A stretch of DNA of 64,000 nt, taken from NCBI RefSeq assembly GCF_002224245.2, contig NZ_NKHK02000004.1:167944-231943 (forward strand). The letters are read 5' to 3'. The translations under genes were made by a program, and so were the position numbers. Each line of letters begins with the position of its first letter. Position 1 is the stretch's first letter. The notes beneath the pieces are model-generated. The model was not told the DNA's origin. It ran no database searches and saw only the letters and a list, made by a program, of their open reading frames with translations. Origin of the DNA: Moraxella sp. VT-16-12 (lineage in GTDB: Bacteria > Pseudomonadota > Gammaproteobacteria > Pseudomonadales > Moraxellaceae). Shown here piece after piece: positions 9,371-18,292 of the stretch.

Positions 9371-10069
9371 ATGAAACCTGCAAAATCCCTTTTAGCCCAT
9401 ACTTTATTTAAAGTTGTCCTTGCCACAGGTTTTGGTTTTGCCAGCTTATCTGCCATGTCAGCCACCGTTCCTGCTTATGATGTGCAAGCAGGTAAAGCGA
9501 TTGTAGAAGCCAACTGTGCCGCTTGTCATGGTGCAAATGGTGTGTCGGTCGCCCCAGCTCAGCCTAATTTAGGCGGTCAAAATGTCAAATATCTCTACAA
9601 ACAGCTTGTGGATTTTAAAACAGGGGCAAGAAAAAACGGCATCATGGAAGCTCAGCTTGTTGGATTAACTCAGCAAGATTTGGCGAATGTTGCAGGATAT
9701 TATGCTGAGCAAGCTCCTTGGATGCCAGGTTATGGTAATAAAGCGACTGCTGCTGCTGCCCAAAAGCTCTACCTAGGTGGTGATAAAACTCGTGGTATCA
9801 TTCCTTGTGCAGGCTGTCATGACCCCAAAGGGGCAGGTAATGAGTGGGCGACATTCCCCCGTTTGGGTGGTCAGCACGCCACTTATCTTGCCACACAACT
9901 TAAACTGTTCCGTGCCGCAGGTCGTGAAGATGAAGGTTTGCTTGCCGAACAAGTGCGTACCAATGACAGTGCCAAAAAAGGTGAAAAAGGCATGATGCAA
10001 ATGGTTGCTGCCAAACTGTCTGATAAAGACATTAAGATTTTGTCAGAGTTTTTGACCGCAGTTCACTAA
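9371..10069 (+). CDS. di-heme cytochrome c4
   Basis: Periplasmic or membrane-attached electron carrier feeding terminal oxidases. It is 232 aa with a signal peptide that cleaves near SAMSA, residue 31. There are two class I cytochrome domains. The first has CAACH at residues 49-53 with a likely axial Met92 in GIMEAQLVGL. The second has CAGCH at 146-150 with a Met in MMQMVAAKL. The tandem arrangement and the repeated YLYKQL/YLATQL segments are the c4 pattern. GGAAA precedes the ATG. It is a single gene, closed by a terminator 14 bp downstream. Confidence 0.92.
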   Translation: MKPAKSLLAHTLFKVVLATGFGFASLSAMSATVPAYDVQAGKAIVEANCAACHGANGVSVAPAQPNLGGQNVKYLYKQLVDFKTGARKNGIMEAQLVGLTQQDLANVAGYYAEQAPWMPGYGNKATAAAAQKLYLGGDKTRGIIPCAGCHDPKGAGNEWATFPRLGGQHATYLATQLKLFRAAGREDEGLLAEQVRTNDSAKKGEKGMMQMVAAKLSDKDIKILSEFLTAVH

Positions 10070-10082
10070 GCCACAGACACCC

Positions 10083-10108
10083 AAAAAGCCCCTGTATTGG
10101 GGTTTTTT
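10083..10108 (+). terminator. terminator after the cytochrome c4 gene
   Basis: A CCCC/GGGG core stem extended by a G-U pair and A-T pairs, with a 6-nt loop and a six-T tail, 14 bp after the stop codon. Confidence 0.82.
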
Positions 10109-10206
10109 GTCGTTAGGTGTGTTACAATACCAGTCATTACATTCATATCGTCAGTTTGTTATGATATGACAGATAAAAGATAAGTACAGACGCTTAAAGT
10201 CATTGT

Positions 10207-11307
10207 ATGGATAAAATCATGTTTCATCGTTATACTGTTTTTTTGGTGGCGTGTGCGTTGCCGTTGTTGTTTGTCAGACAAATCGCTCCGAGCATGGCTC
10301 ATGAGTTGGATTTTTGGCTGTTGTGGCTGGTGGCGATGACGGTGGTGGGTTTGCCGATTTTATTTGCTGAGTCAGCACTGTCTGCTCGTAGTGGTGATGG
10401 TGTGTGGACAGGCATGCAAAAACTTACCCGAGAAGCAGATGCCAAGCTGATTTGGCGAATATTTGCAGGGCTGTCGGTATTGGTTGCCATACTGATTGCC
10501 TCAGACATGACCGCTCATATTGGTGCAGGCGTCATACAACATTTACCACAGCTAGATTTATCCGTGCCAAGTTTTGGGCTGAGCATGGGGCTGATGGTGG
10601 TGGTGCTGATTTTAAGTGTGTTAAAGTCTCGTCTTTTGCCTGTGGGGTTGGTGCTTGTGCTGATAGGCTCACTCATTTCGTTGTTTGATGGGGGCTTAGG
10701 TAGTGAAATCAGCGTGCCTGCCATGACCAAGATTGGCTTTGGCGAATGGGCAAAAGCGGTCTCACTGGCACTCATTTCGGTGGGTGTGGGAACAGGTTTG
10801 TATTGGTTTGGTGGCGGTCAATCTAGCCGCATTATTTATGAAAATAAAAAATCATTGGCAGGTTTTATTCTACCAATTTGGCTGACTCAGATTGTTTTTG
10901 GGTCATTTGCTCTTTTGGTGAGTAGTGCTTTTGTAACGCCGACATCATTTTTGGTGTCTAGTTTGGGCGTGCTACTGGTGGCAGGATTTTTGGTGCATTA
11001 TGCCATGCGTGAGCTGATGGGGCGTTTTGGGCTGATGATGGGGGCTGGCACGACGGTGGTGGGCGTGTTGCTGCTGAGTGCCATTCCTGCCAAAGTGGTG
11101 CTGATGATGCTTGTTATGGTCAGCTTGGTGGCAGTAGTGGTATTGTCCGTTTTTTCAGGATTTGGCATGAAAATCAGCCATTTACGCAAAACTTTCAATT
11201 TTAAAACAGAAGGGCGTTATAACATTTGGCGAATTTTGGTGCGTTTGGTTGTGCCATTGGCGGTAGTATTGGCAATGATGGGTTGGGTGATAGAGTGGCT
11301 CAAATAA
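10207..11307 (+). CDS. multi-pass membrane protein, divergent sodium:neurotransmitter symporter (NSS)-like
   Basis: A 366-aa inner-membrane protein with about ten hydrophobic helices. PILFAESALSARSGDGVW after helix 2 resembles the conserved helix-2/loop segment of NSS transporters. EWAKAVSLALISVGVGTGLY resembles their unwound helix 6. It is much shorter than usual NSS members (about 450-510 aa) and lacks an obvious helix-1 sodium-site motif. Substrate and transport activity are therefore unknown. The ATG at 10207 is followed by another at 10219; neither has a strong ribosome site. Its 3' end overlaps the rnfH start, so the two are coupled. Confidence 0.6.
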   Translation: MDKIMFHRYTVFLVACALPLLFVRQIAPSMAHELDFWLLWLVAMTVVGLPILFAESALSARSGDGVWTGMQKLTREADAKLIWRIFAGLSVLVAILIASDMTAHIGAGVIQHLPQLDLSVPSFGLSMGLMVVVLILSVLKSRLLPVGLVLVLIGSLISLFDGGLGSEISVPAMTKIGFGEWAKAVSLALISVGVGTGLYWFGGGQSSRIIYENKKSLAGFILPIWLTQIVFGSFALLVSSAFVTPTSFLVSSLGVLLVAGFLVHYAMRELMGRFGLMMGAGTTVVGVLLLSAIPAKVVLMMLVMVSLVAVVVLSVFSGFGMKISHLRKTFNFKTEGRYNIWRILVRLVVPLAVVLAMMGWVIEWLK

Positions 11308-11636
11308 CCATTAGTGTTGCTTATGCCCCAAGTGTGGGTGAGCCTTTTTATCAAGAAATGACGGTATCACAAAGCACAACCTTGGCACAAGCCATCAGGC
11401 AAAGCGGTGTGTTATCATTGGTTGAGCTTGGTGATTTTGATGAGTGGCTGACCAAAAATGCTGATGCCACACCCAATCATAAGGCATGGTATGTTGGGAT
11501 TTATAGTGTCAAAAAACGCACTGATACGCCCTTGGTTGATGGGGATAGGGTGGAGATTTATCGTGCTTTGTCTGATGACCCCATGAGTCGCCGTAAAGCA
11601 AAAACCAAAGCCACCATTAAAAAGCTGTCATCTTAG
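11295..11636 (+). CDS. rnfH: RnfH family protein (UPF0125), GTG start
   Basis: A ubiquitin-fold protein of the RnfH family, whose role is not settled. With the GTG at 11295 it is 113 aa. It begins VAQITISVAYAP, the family's first beta strand, and includes DFDEWL, AWYVGIYSVKK and LVDGDRVEIYRAL, the most conserved block. Frames reaching further upstream run inside the membrane-protein gene and add no conserved residues. The start overlaps the upstream gene by 13 nt. The stop overlaps the stop of the opposing TraX-like gene by 3 nt. Confidence 0.85.
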   Translation: MAQITISVAYAPSVGEPFYQEMTVSQSTTLAQAIRQSGVLSLVELGDFDEWLTKNADATPNHKAWYVGIYSVKKRTDTPLVDGDRVEIYRALSDDPMSRRKAKTKATIKKLSS

Positions 11637-12427
11637 GTGTGTTTGATAAAAAACACCAGCACACTTATCACCACCAAATGCCCCACATAATACCAATAAA
11701 ACAGCAGTCTAGGTAGCCGATAATGCGTGGGTGATTTGTGTTGATTTTGCTCATACCACAACATGATTGGTACGCTTAAAAACACGCCATAATCCATCAG
11801 GCTTTTGGTGTTAAGTGGGGCGATATACTGTGTGATGATGGGGTGATTTTGACCAGCAAAAGACAAACCAAACAGCAGCAAAGTCATCACCAAAAAGCCC
11901 ATCGCCCCAGCATAATAAATTGCCCCCACCCAAAAAATCACCAACATACCCCAATCTGACCAAGTGGATAATAAAGCAAGTAAGGCAAAACAAACACAGC
12001 CATAAAAATAACTGCGTGTGCGGTGAAGGTGCGTTAAGATGATAAGAGTAAGTAGCCCAAATCCAAGCGTAAACAGCACGTTGCCATAATAAAAAATTAG
12101 CCAAGGATTTGCCAACAATCCATCATCGCCCATCAGTGGGTATATATAAACTGCAAAAGGCAGCTGAGCTAATAAGCCAAAGCCAAATAAACGGCGAGCA
12201 TAGCCTGTTATGTTGCGACTTAGCCTAAATCCTATCACCACCAAAAAACACGCCAATGGTATGGTCAATCGCCCAAAAAAGTGCAACAGCTCTGACAGTA
12301 GAGTATCGGTTGGCACAAATGCCCATGCCAAATGACCCACCGTCATTGCCACCATCATCAATAGCTTGATGCGGTCAAGGTACGATAGGTTTTGGTGGGT
12401 GCGGATAATAAAAGGATTAAAATCCAA
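11633..12427 (-). CDS. TraX family membrane protein
   Basis: A 264-aa protein with 8-9 membrane helices, similar to TraX, the F-pilin N-acetylase of conjugative plasmids, and its chromosomal relatives. YLDRIKLLMMVAMTVGHLAW, FFGRLTIPLACFLVVIGF and FGLLAQLPFAVY follow the TraX signature order. No conjugation genes are nearby, so an acyltransferase-type role on another substrate is more likely than pilin acetylation; this is inference. It is preceded by a DUF2789 gene in the same direction with a 9-bp gap. Confidence 0.8.
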   Translation of the reverse strand: MDFNPFIIRTHQNLSYLDRIKLLMMVAMTVGHLAWAFVPTDTLLSELLHFFGRLTIPLACFLVVIGFRLSRNITGYARRLFGFGLLAQLPFAVYIYPLMGDDGLLANPWLIFYYGNVLFTLGFGLLTLIILTHLHRTRSYFYGCVCFALLALLSTWSDWGMLVIFWVGAIYYAGAMGFLVMTLLLFGLSFAGQNHPIITQYIAPLNTKSLMDYGVFLSVPIMLWYEQNQHKSPTHYRLPRLLFYWYYVGHLVVISVLVFFIKHT

Positions 12428-12436
12428 GGATTTTTA

Positions 12437-12673
12437 TCAGCTTTCGTGCAAACGGGCGTTTAGCTCATCTATCACCAGCGACCAAACAGCATCACGTTTC
12501 CACTCTTCACAGATAAACATTTTTTGTTGTTCATCCAAAAACGGGGCTTCTTTTAGGCTGGTATTTTCAGGTAGTTGGTTGTTTTGGATAAACGTTTCAA
12601 TCGCTTCGTCAGAGCTATCAAGCCCAAGTTGAGCAAATAAATCATTCATGGTGTAATCGGTATCGCCTAGCAT
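12437..12673 (-). CDS. DUF2789 protein
   Basis: A 78-aa protein of the DUF2789 family, function unknown. MNDLFAQLGLDSSDEAIETF, QLPENTSLKEAPFLDEQQ and WSLVIDELNARLHES are the conserved blocks, and the length is normal. GGAG lies just upstream of the ATG at 12673. It is probably transcribed with the TraX-like gene from a TGnTACAAT promoter at 12701-12709 (minus). Confidence 0.85.
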   Translation of the reverse strand: MLGDTDYTMNDLFAQLGLDSSDEAIETFIQNNQLPENTSLKEAPFLDEQQKMFICEEWKRDAVWSLVIDELNARLHES

Positions 12674-12700
12674 AAGTGCTCCTTGGTTGGTGTTGTGTTG

Positions 12701-12782
12701 ATTGTAACAAAAGTTGGGGAATGAATGATGTATTTTATATCATTATTGTTGTCAAACTATAAAATTAATACGCAACTTTTGT
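12701..12782 (-). promoter_or_regulatory. promoter and inverted repeat upstream of the DUF2789 gene
   Basis: The minus-strand -10 TACAAT (12701-12706) is preceded by TG in extended position. It abuts the first arm of a perfect 10-bp inverted repeat: ACAAAAGTTG at 12707-12716 and CAACTTTTGT at 12773-12782, 56 bp apart. The arms could be operator half-sites or a looped structure. No T run follows, so a terminator is unlikely. Confidence 0.4.
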
Positions 12783-12886
12783 AAACACCAAATGCTAGCA
12801 TCGCTCATGATAAAGATAATTTATCAATAATAAATAAAATGAATTATTTTTTTAATTTTTAAAACTTTTTATTGTGATTTAAGGAT

Positions 12887-12920
12887 AAAAAAACACCCCT
12901 AATGCGATAGGAGTGTTTTT
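12887..12920 (-). terminator. terminator after mdh
   Basis: A 12-bp stem with one mismatch (AAAAACACCCCT with AGGAGTGTTTTT) and an 8-nt loop. On the minus strand the A run gives the U tail. It lies 14 bp after the mdh stop. Confidence 0.82.
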
Positions 12921-12933
12921 GGTTATAATAACC

Positions 12934-13920
12934 TTAGAGCAAATGAGCAATCGCTGCACGCTCTTCTTCAAGTTCATTTAGCGTAATGTTGATACGCTCT
13001 TGGCTAAACTCATCAATCTCTAAGCCTTGAACAATGGTGTATTCGCCGTTTTCGGTGGTAACAGGGAAACCAAACATCACGCCTTCTGGAATGCCATAAG
13101 AGCCATCAGATGGGATGCCCATGGTTACCCATTCGCCGTTTGAGCCAAGTGCCCAATCACGCATGTGGTCAATGGCAGCGTTAGCAGCAGAAGCGGCTGA
13201 TGACAAGCCACGCGCTTCAATGATGGCAGCACCACGTTTGCCTACGGTGGGCAAGAACACGTTGGCGTTCCATTCTTGGTCGTTAATCATCTCTTTAACA
13301 GACTCGCCATCAATGGTGGCAAAGCGATAGTCAGCGTACATGGTTGGGCTGTGGTTACCCCAAACGGTCAAGTTTTTGATGTCTTTGACGGCTTTGCCAG
13401 TCTTTTTGGCAACTTGGGTCAAAGCACGGTTGTGGTCAAGGCGAAGCATCGCAGTGAAGTTTTTGGCAGGCAAATCAGGGGCTGACTTCATGGCGATGTA
13501 GGCGTTGGTGTTTGCTGGGTTACCGACCACTAGGACTTTGACATCACGGCTAGCCACATCATTTAGGGCTTTGCCTTGAACGGTAAAGATTTTGGCGTTT
13601 TCTTGAAGCAGGTCAGCACGCTCCATACCAGGTCCACGGGGACGAGCACCCACAAGTAGGGCATAGTCAGCGTCTTTAAATGCCACATTTGGGTCATCTG
13701 TGCCAATCACGTCCACAAGCAGTGGGAATGCACAGTCATCAAGCTCCATGATAACGCCTTGTAGGGCTTGTTGTGCTTTTTCGTTAGGGATTTCTAGTAG
13801 TTGTAAAATCACAGGTTGGTCTTTGCCAAGCATCTCACCTGATGCAATACGAAACAGTAGGCTGTAACCGATTTGACCAGCCGCACCAGTTACGGCAACA
13901 CGAACGGGTTGTTTGCTCAT
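12934..13920 (-). CDS. mdh: malate dehydrogenase
   Basis: NAD-dependent TCA-cycle enzyme converting malate to oxaloacetate. It is 328 aa, of the type-2 MDH group related to cytosolic and Neisseria-type enzymes. The dinucleotide-binding loop [10 protein letters not shown] lies at residues 11-20. The substrate-binding loop is [24 protein letters not shown] comes next, and the catalytic His190 sits in [16 protein letters not shown] lies 7 bp before the ATG. It is monocistronic, with a terminator downstream and a 228-bp upstream gap that also holds the slt terminator. Confidence 0.97.
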   Translation of the reverse strand: MSKQPVRVAVTGAAGQIGYSLLFRIASGEMLGKDQPVILQLLEIPNEKAQQALQGVIMELDDCAFPLLVDVIGTDDPNVAFKDADYALLVGARPRGPGMERADLLQENAKIFTVQGKALNDVASRDVKVLVVGNPANTNAYIAMKSAPDLPAKNFTAMLRLDHNRALTQVAKKTGKAVKDIKNLTVWGNHSPTMYADYRFATIDGESVKEMINDQEWNANVFLPTVGKRGAAIIEARGLSSAASAANAAIDHMRDWALGSNGEWVTMGIPSDGSYGIPEGVMFGFPVTTENGEYTIVQGLEIDEFSQERINITLNELEEERAAIAHLL

Positions 13921-14112
13921 GATTTATCCTTAAAAATGGGAGAAAATTGGGGTAATTTTACAATTTCAAAACCATTTGAACATTGCAAAATCACCCTAGT
14001 TTAGCATATTTTTTGGGAGATTGGCAAAGATTTTTTGGGCGTTATGATTGATGATAAAAATCATTTTGCCAGTTTATTTGATGGGTTACTCAAAGCAAAG
14101 CGAGTGGTTGTC

Positions 14113-14140
14113 AAAAAACCGCCCATGATTAGGCGGTTTT
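14113..14140 (-). terminator. terminator after the lytic transglycosylase gene
   Basis: A nine-bp perfect stem (AAAACCGCC with GGCGGTTTT), an 8-nt loop and a T-rich tail on the minus strand, 9 bp beyond the stop. Confidence 0.83.
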
Positions 14141-14148
14141 AGCTTAAA

Positions 14149-16182
14149 TTACCACGATGGCGATACATTGCCCATACGCTGAGTGATGGAGATGGGTTGC
14201 CCCATGAGTGTGCTGTAAATAGTGGCATTGGTCATCACTTGTTTGACATAATCACGAGTCTCAAAATAGGGAATGGCTTCTACAAACTGGTCAGCAGAGA
14301 TGGTGCCATGTTTGGGCAGCCATTTTTTGACAGGGTTTGAGCCAGCGTTATAAGCGGCGGTGGCAGGGGCGATTTGTCCGTTAAACTCTCGGGCTTTGTC
14401 AGACAGATACCATGTGCCATAGCGAATGTTGGTGTCAGGATTGGTGGCATTGCCACTGCTGCCGATTTTACGAGCAATCATGTTGGCGGTGGCAGGCATG
14501 ATTTGCATTAAACCACCAGCCCCCACACCAGATTTGGCGTTGGGTTGAAAACGGCTTTCTTTGTGAGTGATGCCTAATGCCCATGCAGGGTCAATACCAA
14601 CATTGCGACTGTGATTCATAAAGCTGTGCTGATAAATGGGGGGTGTGGGGTGCGATAAAGCACTTACTTTGGCGTTTGGATTTTTGTCGTGCAGATATTC
14701 TGCTGCATAGATACTGCGATTATAGACGCCCATGTCGTGAGCTTTTTTGGCAGCAGCGATGATAAGTGCATGGTCGCCTGCCTTGGTGGCGTTGCGTACC
14801 GCCCAGTTCCATTCACGTTGGATGTGTTCAGGATTGGCATTATTTTGCATGAGCATAAAAGCACGAGCAAAATTGGCGTCTTTCATGACACGGTCGGCAT
14901 CTCTTGCACTGATGGCAGGCAGTTGATTGCCACCAATATCAGAGATGGACAGGCGTTGCCCAATGCGGTCTTTGGCGAGCAGACCATAGTAGTCCAGCTT
15001 GTTTGCCAAACTGCCATATAGCTGGCGAGCTTGGTTTTGTTTGCCAGTTTGTTCGTAGGCACGAGCAAGCCAGTACTGCCAAATGCGTTCGCTACGTTTG
15101 TCCATGCTCATCGCTTCAATGGCAAATGCCACGTCCGCCCATTGGCTAAAATAAATCGCCACTTGGGCGTAATCTTCGGCTTCTTCATAGTTAAACGGTT
15201 CACCTTGGCTATTTCTAAACCAAGTTACCGCTTCCATATTAAAGCCATCATCGGTATTCATGTTCATGCGTTTGACAGCAATGCTTCGCCACGCATAGCG
15301 TTTTGCCATGTCAGAGAGCAGTTTTTGGGGGTGTGCATTATCGGCATTGATGTCAAAGCTAAGTTGTTGCTGGGCTTGCCAATAAGAGCGATGTGCTAGC
15401 TGGCTGATGGCATAGATGTATAGATATTGGTTGGTTTCGCTGTATGGCGATGTGGCAAATTGCGTTAAAAAGGCGTTGGGGTTGGCTTTGATGCTTGATA
15501 GGGTGCCATAATCAATCGCCAGTCCAAGAGAGCGAGCCAAATTAACAATGTCGCTGATTTTATCGGTGGCAGGCTGACGGCTAGACAGCTGACGACCATC
15601 AATGCGTATCATGCGAACAAGCTGTTCTTGGCGGTCAGTGCGAGTTATGCGTGGGTTGTTTGCCATTTCGCTGGCAAGTTTGTCGCACAAAGACTGCTTG
15701 ATGTTGGTATTTAGCCAAACTTCTGATTTTTGGTGTAAGGCACGAGCATCCCCTGCATGATTAAAACCAAGACCGATGGCACAGGCTTCGGATGCATCGG
15801 CATTTTCTATGGAGTGAGCTACGGCACGCACGCTGGCATAATCACCTTGGCGAGCTTTGGTTTCGGCATAGTCGGCAGCCAGTTTTTCGCTCATGACATT
15901 ACTGGGATATTGGCGGACAAAAGCATTGACGGTATCAGGCGATTGGCTAGACAGATTATAATTCAGTCGCCAATAAGTCGGATACATCGCAAAAAGCGTG
16001 CCTTGCATACTTTGCTCATACTGATACATGGCGTTGGGGCTTGCTTTTTGGCGTTCAGCTTCCATAAACTGATAGACACTGGTATCATATTGATAATCAG
16101 CACACGCCACCAAACCTAAGCTTGCCAAAGATAGAGCAAGGGCGGTTTTGTAAAACAGATGAGAAAGTGGGGAAGTTTTCAT
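14149..16182 (-). CDS. slt: soluble lytic murein transglycosylase, lipoprotein form
   Basis: Cleaves the MurNAc-GlcNAc bond of peptidoglycan with 1,6-anhydro ring formation. The 677-aa protein has a lipoprotein signal (GLVAC, Cys27 from the ATG at 16182), a long helical superhelix and the C-terminal SLT domain. The catalytic Glu near residue 541 lies in GITHKESRF. GLMQIMPATA and TAAYNAGSNPVKKW complete the family motifs. The lipobox suggests outer-membrane anchoring despite the Slt70-like layout. AAGG lies 8 bp before the chosen start; an in-frame ATG seven codons upstream is less likely. Confidence 0.9.
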   Translation of the reverse strand: MKTSPLSHLFYKTALALSLASLGLVACADYQYDTSVYQFMEAERQKASPNAMYQYEQSMQGTLFAMYPTYWRLNYNLSSQSPDTVNAFVRQYPSNVMSEKLAADYAETKARQGDYASVRAVAHSIENADASEACAIGLGFNHAGDARALHQKSEVWLNTNIKQSLCDKLASEMANNPRITRTDRQEQLVRMIRIDGRQLSSRQPATDKISDIVNLARSLGLAIDYGTLSSIKANPNAFLTQFATSPYSETNQYLYIYAISQLAHRSYWQAQQQLSFDINADNAHPQKLLSDMAKRYAWRSIAVKRMNMNTDDGFNMEAVTWFRNSQGEPFNYEEAEDYAQVAIYFSQWADVAFAIEAMSMDKRSERIWQYWLARAYEQTGKQNQARQLYGSLANKLDYYGLLAKDRIGQRLSISDIGGNQLPAISARDADRVMKDANFARAFMLMQNNANPEHIQREWNWAVRNATKAGDHALIIAAAKKAHDMGVYNRSIYAAEYLHDKNPNAKVSALSHPTPPIYQHSFMNHSRNVGIDPAWALGITHKESRFQPNAKSGVGAGGLMQIMPATANMIARKIGSSGNATNPDTNIRYGTWYLSDKAREFNGQIAPATAAYNAGSNPVKKWLPKHGTISADQFVEAIPYFETRDYVKQVMTNATIYSTLMGQPISITQRMGNVSPSW

Positions 16183-16349
16183 AAGAAGCCTTTTGGGGTA
16201 CAAATATTGTTAGCTTAACAAATTATCTTTGCCTAAGCTGTGCAGGTTGTATGAAATTGGTAAAAATTCAGGCATTTTAGCAAGTAATAAGCAAAATTGC
16301 CACGTCAATCATGTCGCCACATCATTTATATTTGATTAAAAAATAATCA

Positions 16350-16661
16350 TTATATAAAAGTACGCCAAAGTATCGCCAAAACCACCACCACACAGCCAAA
16401 CCACCATACATATCTGGCAAAAGCTGGGGTATCTGCCAAATGCTCCCCTTGCCCTGCCATGTCGTTTTGTGTAACGACAAATCGTAAATACACACATTCT
16501 ATCAATGACATGACTGCCAAACTTAGATATGTCGCCACATAAATCAAGTCTGGCGTTGCTTTAAAAATCTTTACACTGCCCAACACAGCAAATTGAATTG
16601 CTCCCACAAAAAAGATGGCACGATAACAATAAGGGTGATTGATGAGTTGTTTTAAGGTCAT
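16350..16661 (-). CDS. small membrane protein of unknown function
   Basis: A 103-aa protein with three hydrophobic helices: CYRAIFFVGAIQFAVLGSV, LIYVATYLSLAVMSLIECVY and YVWWFGCVVVVLAILW. The start is the ATG at 16661; the longer frame uses a TTG. No family recognised. It is a single gene between slt and miaB, with ordinary codon usage. Confidence 0.6.
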   Translation of the reverse strand: MTLKQLINHPYCYRAIFFVGAIQFAVLGSVKIFKATPDLIYVATYLSLAVMSLIECVYLRFVVTQNDMAGQGEHLADTPAFARYVWWFGCVVVVLAILWRTFI

Positions 16662-16724
16662 GACCAAGTCCAAAAGGTGCTTTGTGTAATTATAACAAAA
16701 ATCAAAGACTTATATACAAACTTA

Positions 16725-16733
16725 TGCTATAAT
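16725..16733 (+). promoter_or_regulatory. extended -10 promoter of miaB
   Basis: TGCTATAAT, a consensus extended -10, 77 bp upstream of the miaB ATG. There is no clear -35 at 17 bp. Confidence 0.55.
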
Positions 16734-16810
16734 ACTCTGTTATTTTATTGATTTTAGTGCCATTAGTTACCAAAACGCACCTGTGTGTTTAGAAGCCCTT
16801 GGAGAAAACC

Positions 16811-18292
16811 ATGACCGCTCAAACCTTTAACCCCAAAGACTTTCAAAAAACCACCCAACCTGCCCCCAACCCTGCCCAATCACTCTATCAAATCGGTGAA
16901 CCTGTCCCAAGCCAAAACAGCCACCCCAAAAAAGTCTTTATCGTTACCCAAGGCTGTCAGATGAACGAATACGACAGCCAAAAAATGGGTGATGTGCTGG
17001 GCGACTCTCATGGTATGGTGGTTACCCGCGACATTAACGAAGCTGATGTGCTGATTATGAACACCTGCTCAATCCGTGAAAAAGCCCAAGAGAAGGTGTT
17101 TAGTGAGCTGGGTCGCTGGCGTAAACTTAAAGAAAAAAATCCCAATTTGGTCATTGGTGTGGGTGGCTGTGTTGCTAGCCAAGAAGGCGATAACATCCAA
17201 AAACGAGCCCCTTATGTGGACATGGTGTTTGGGCCGCAGACTTTGCATCGTCTGCCAGAGCTGTACGAATCCACCACCAAACAAGCCAAATTAGTGGACG
17301 CTCCCACGCCCAAAAATCGCATTGGTGTGGTGGATGTGTCTTTTCCAAGCATTGAAAAATTTGACTTTTTGCCAGAGCCAAAAGTAGAAGGTTACAAAGC
17401 CTTTGTGTCCATCATGGAGGGCTGTTCTAAATACTGCTCGTTTTGTGTGGTGCCTTATACCCGCGGTGAGGAGCTGTCTCGCCCCTTGGACGATGTGCTA
17501 GCGGAGATTGACAGTCTGGCAGAGCAGGGCGTGCGTGAGATTAACCTACTTGGTCAAAACGTCAATGGCTATCGTGGTCAAAAAGATGATGGCACCATTT
17601 GTCGTTTTAGTGAGCTGCTTTATTATGTGTCGCACATTGAGGGCATTGAAAGGATTCGCTACACTACAAGCCACCCCTTGGAGTTTACTGATGACATTAT
17701 TGAAGCCTACAAACACATTCCAAAACTGGTGTCGCATTTGCACCTGCCTGTACAAAGTGGCTCAAACGCGATTTTGGCGGCGATGAAACGTAACCACACC
17801 ATTGATGTTTATACCACTCAAATCGCCAAACTGCGAGCCATTCGTCCTGATTTGCATTTGTCTAGTGATTTTATTATCGGTTTTCCCAATGAAAGCGACC
17901 AAGATTTTGCTGATACCTTAAACCTTGCCAAAGAGCTTGATTTTGACCATTCATACAGTTTCATTTATTCAAAACGTCCCGGCACACCAGCGTCTGATTT
18001 GCCTGATAATGTCAGCTTTGAAACCAAAAAGGCTCGCCTTGCGATGTTTCAGGAAGTCATCAAAGCATCTACTTTTGCCAAAACTCGCTCTATGGTTGGT
18101 CAAGTTGTCCGCGTGCTGGTGGAGGAGCGTGCCAACCGCCGTGAAGGTTATCTACACGGCACAGCGGATAACACCCGTTCGGTGATTTTTAATGGAGGTG
18201 ATGAGCTACTAGGCAAATTTGTCAATGTCAAAATCACCCATGCCATCAGCATGCATTTGGTGGAAGGCGAGCTTGTGGAGATTTTGGGGTGA
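16811..18292 (+). CDS. miaB: tRNA-2-methylthio-N6-dimethylallyladenosine synthase MiaB
   Basis: Radical-SAM methylthiotransferase that adds 2-methylthio to i6A37 in tRNAs reading U-starting codons. It is 493 aa. The N-terminal domain has three cluster cysteines ([27 protein letters not shown]). The radical-SAM CxxxCxxC is Cys205, Cys209 and Cys212. A C-terminal TRAM domain holds [22 protein letters not shown] at 16801-16804 sets the ATG at 16811. The stop overlaps the GTG of the next gene (GTGA), so the ClpX-like gene is translationally coupled. Confidence 0.97.
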   Translation: MTAQTFNPKDFQKTTQPAPNPAQSLYQIGEPVPSQNSHPKKVFIVTQGCQMNEYDSQKMGDVLGDSHGMVVTRDINEADVLIMNTCSIREKAQEKVFSELGRWRKLKEKNPNLVIGVGGCVASQEGDNIQKRAPYVDMVFGPQTLHRLPELYESTTKQAKLVDAPTPKNRIGVVDVSFPSIEKFDFLPEPKVEGYKAFVSIMEGCSKYCSFCVVPYTRGEELSRPLDDVLAEIDSLAEQGVREINLLGQNVNGYRGQKDDGTICRFSELLYYVSHIEGIERIRYTTSHPLEFTDDIIEAYKHIPKLVSHLHLPVQSGSNAILAAMKRNHTIDVYTTQIAKLRAIRPDLHLSSDFIIGFPNESDQDFADTLNLAKELDFDHSYSFIYSKRPGTPASDLPDNVSFETKKARLAMFQEVIKASTFAKTRSMVGQVVRVLVEERANRREGYLHGTADNTRSVIFNGGDELLGKFVNVKITHAISMHLVEGELVEILG

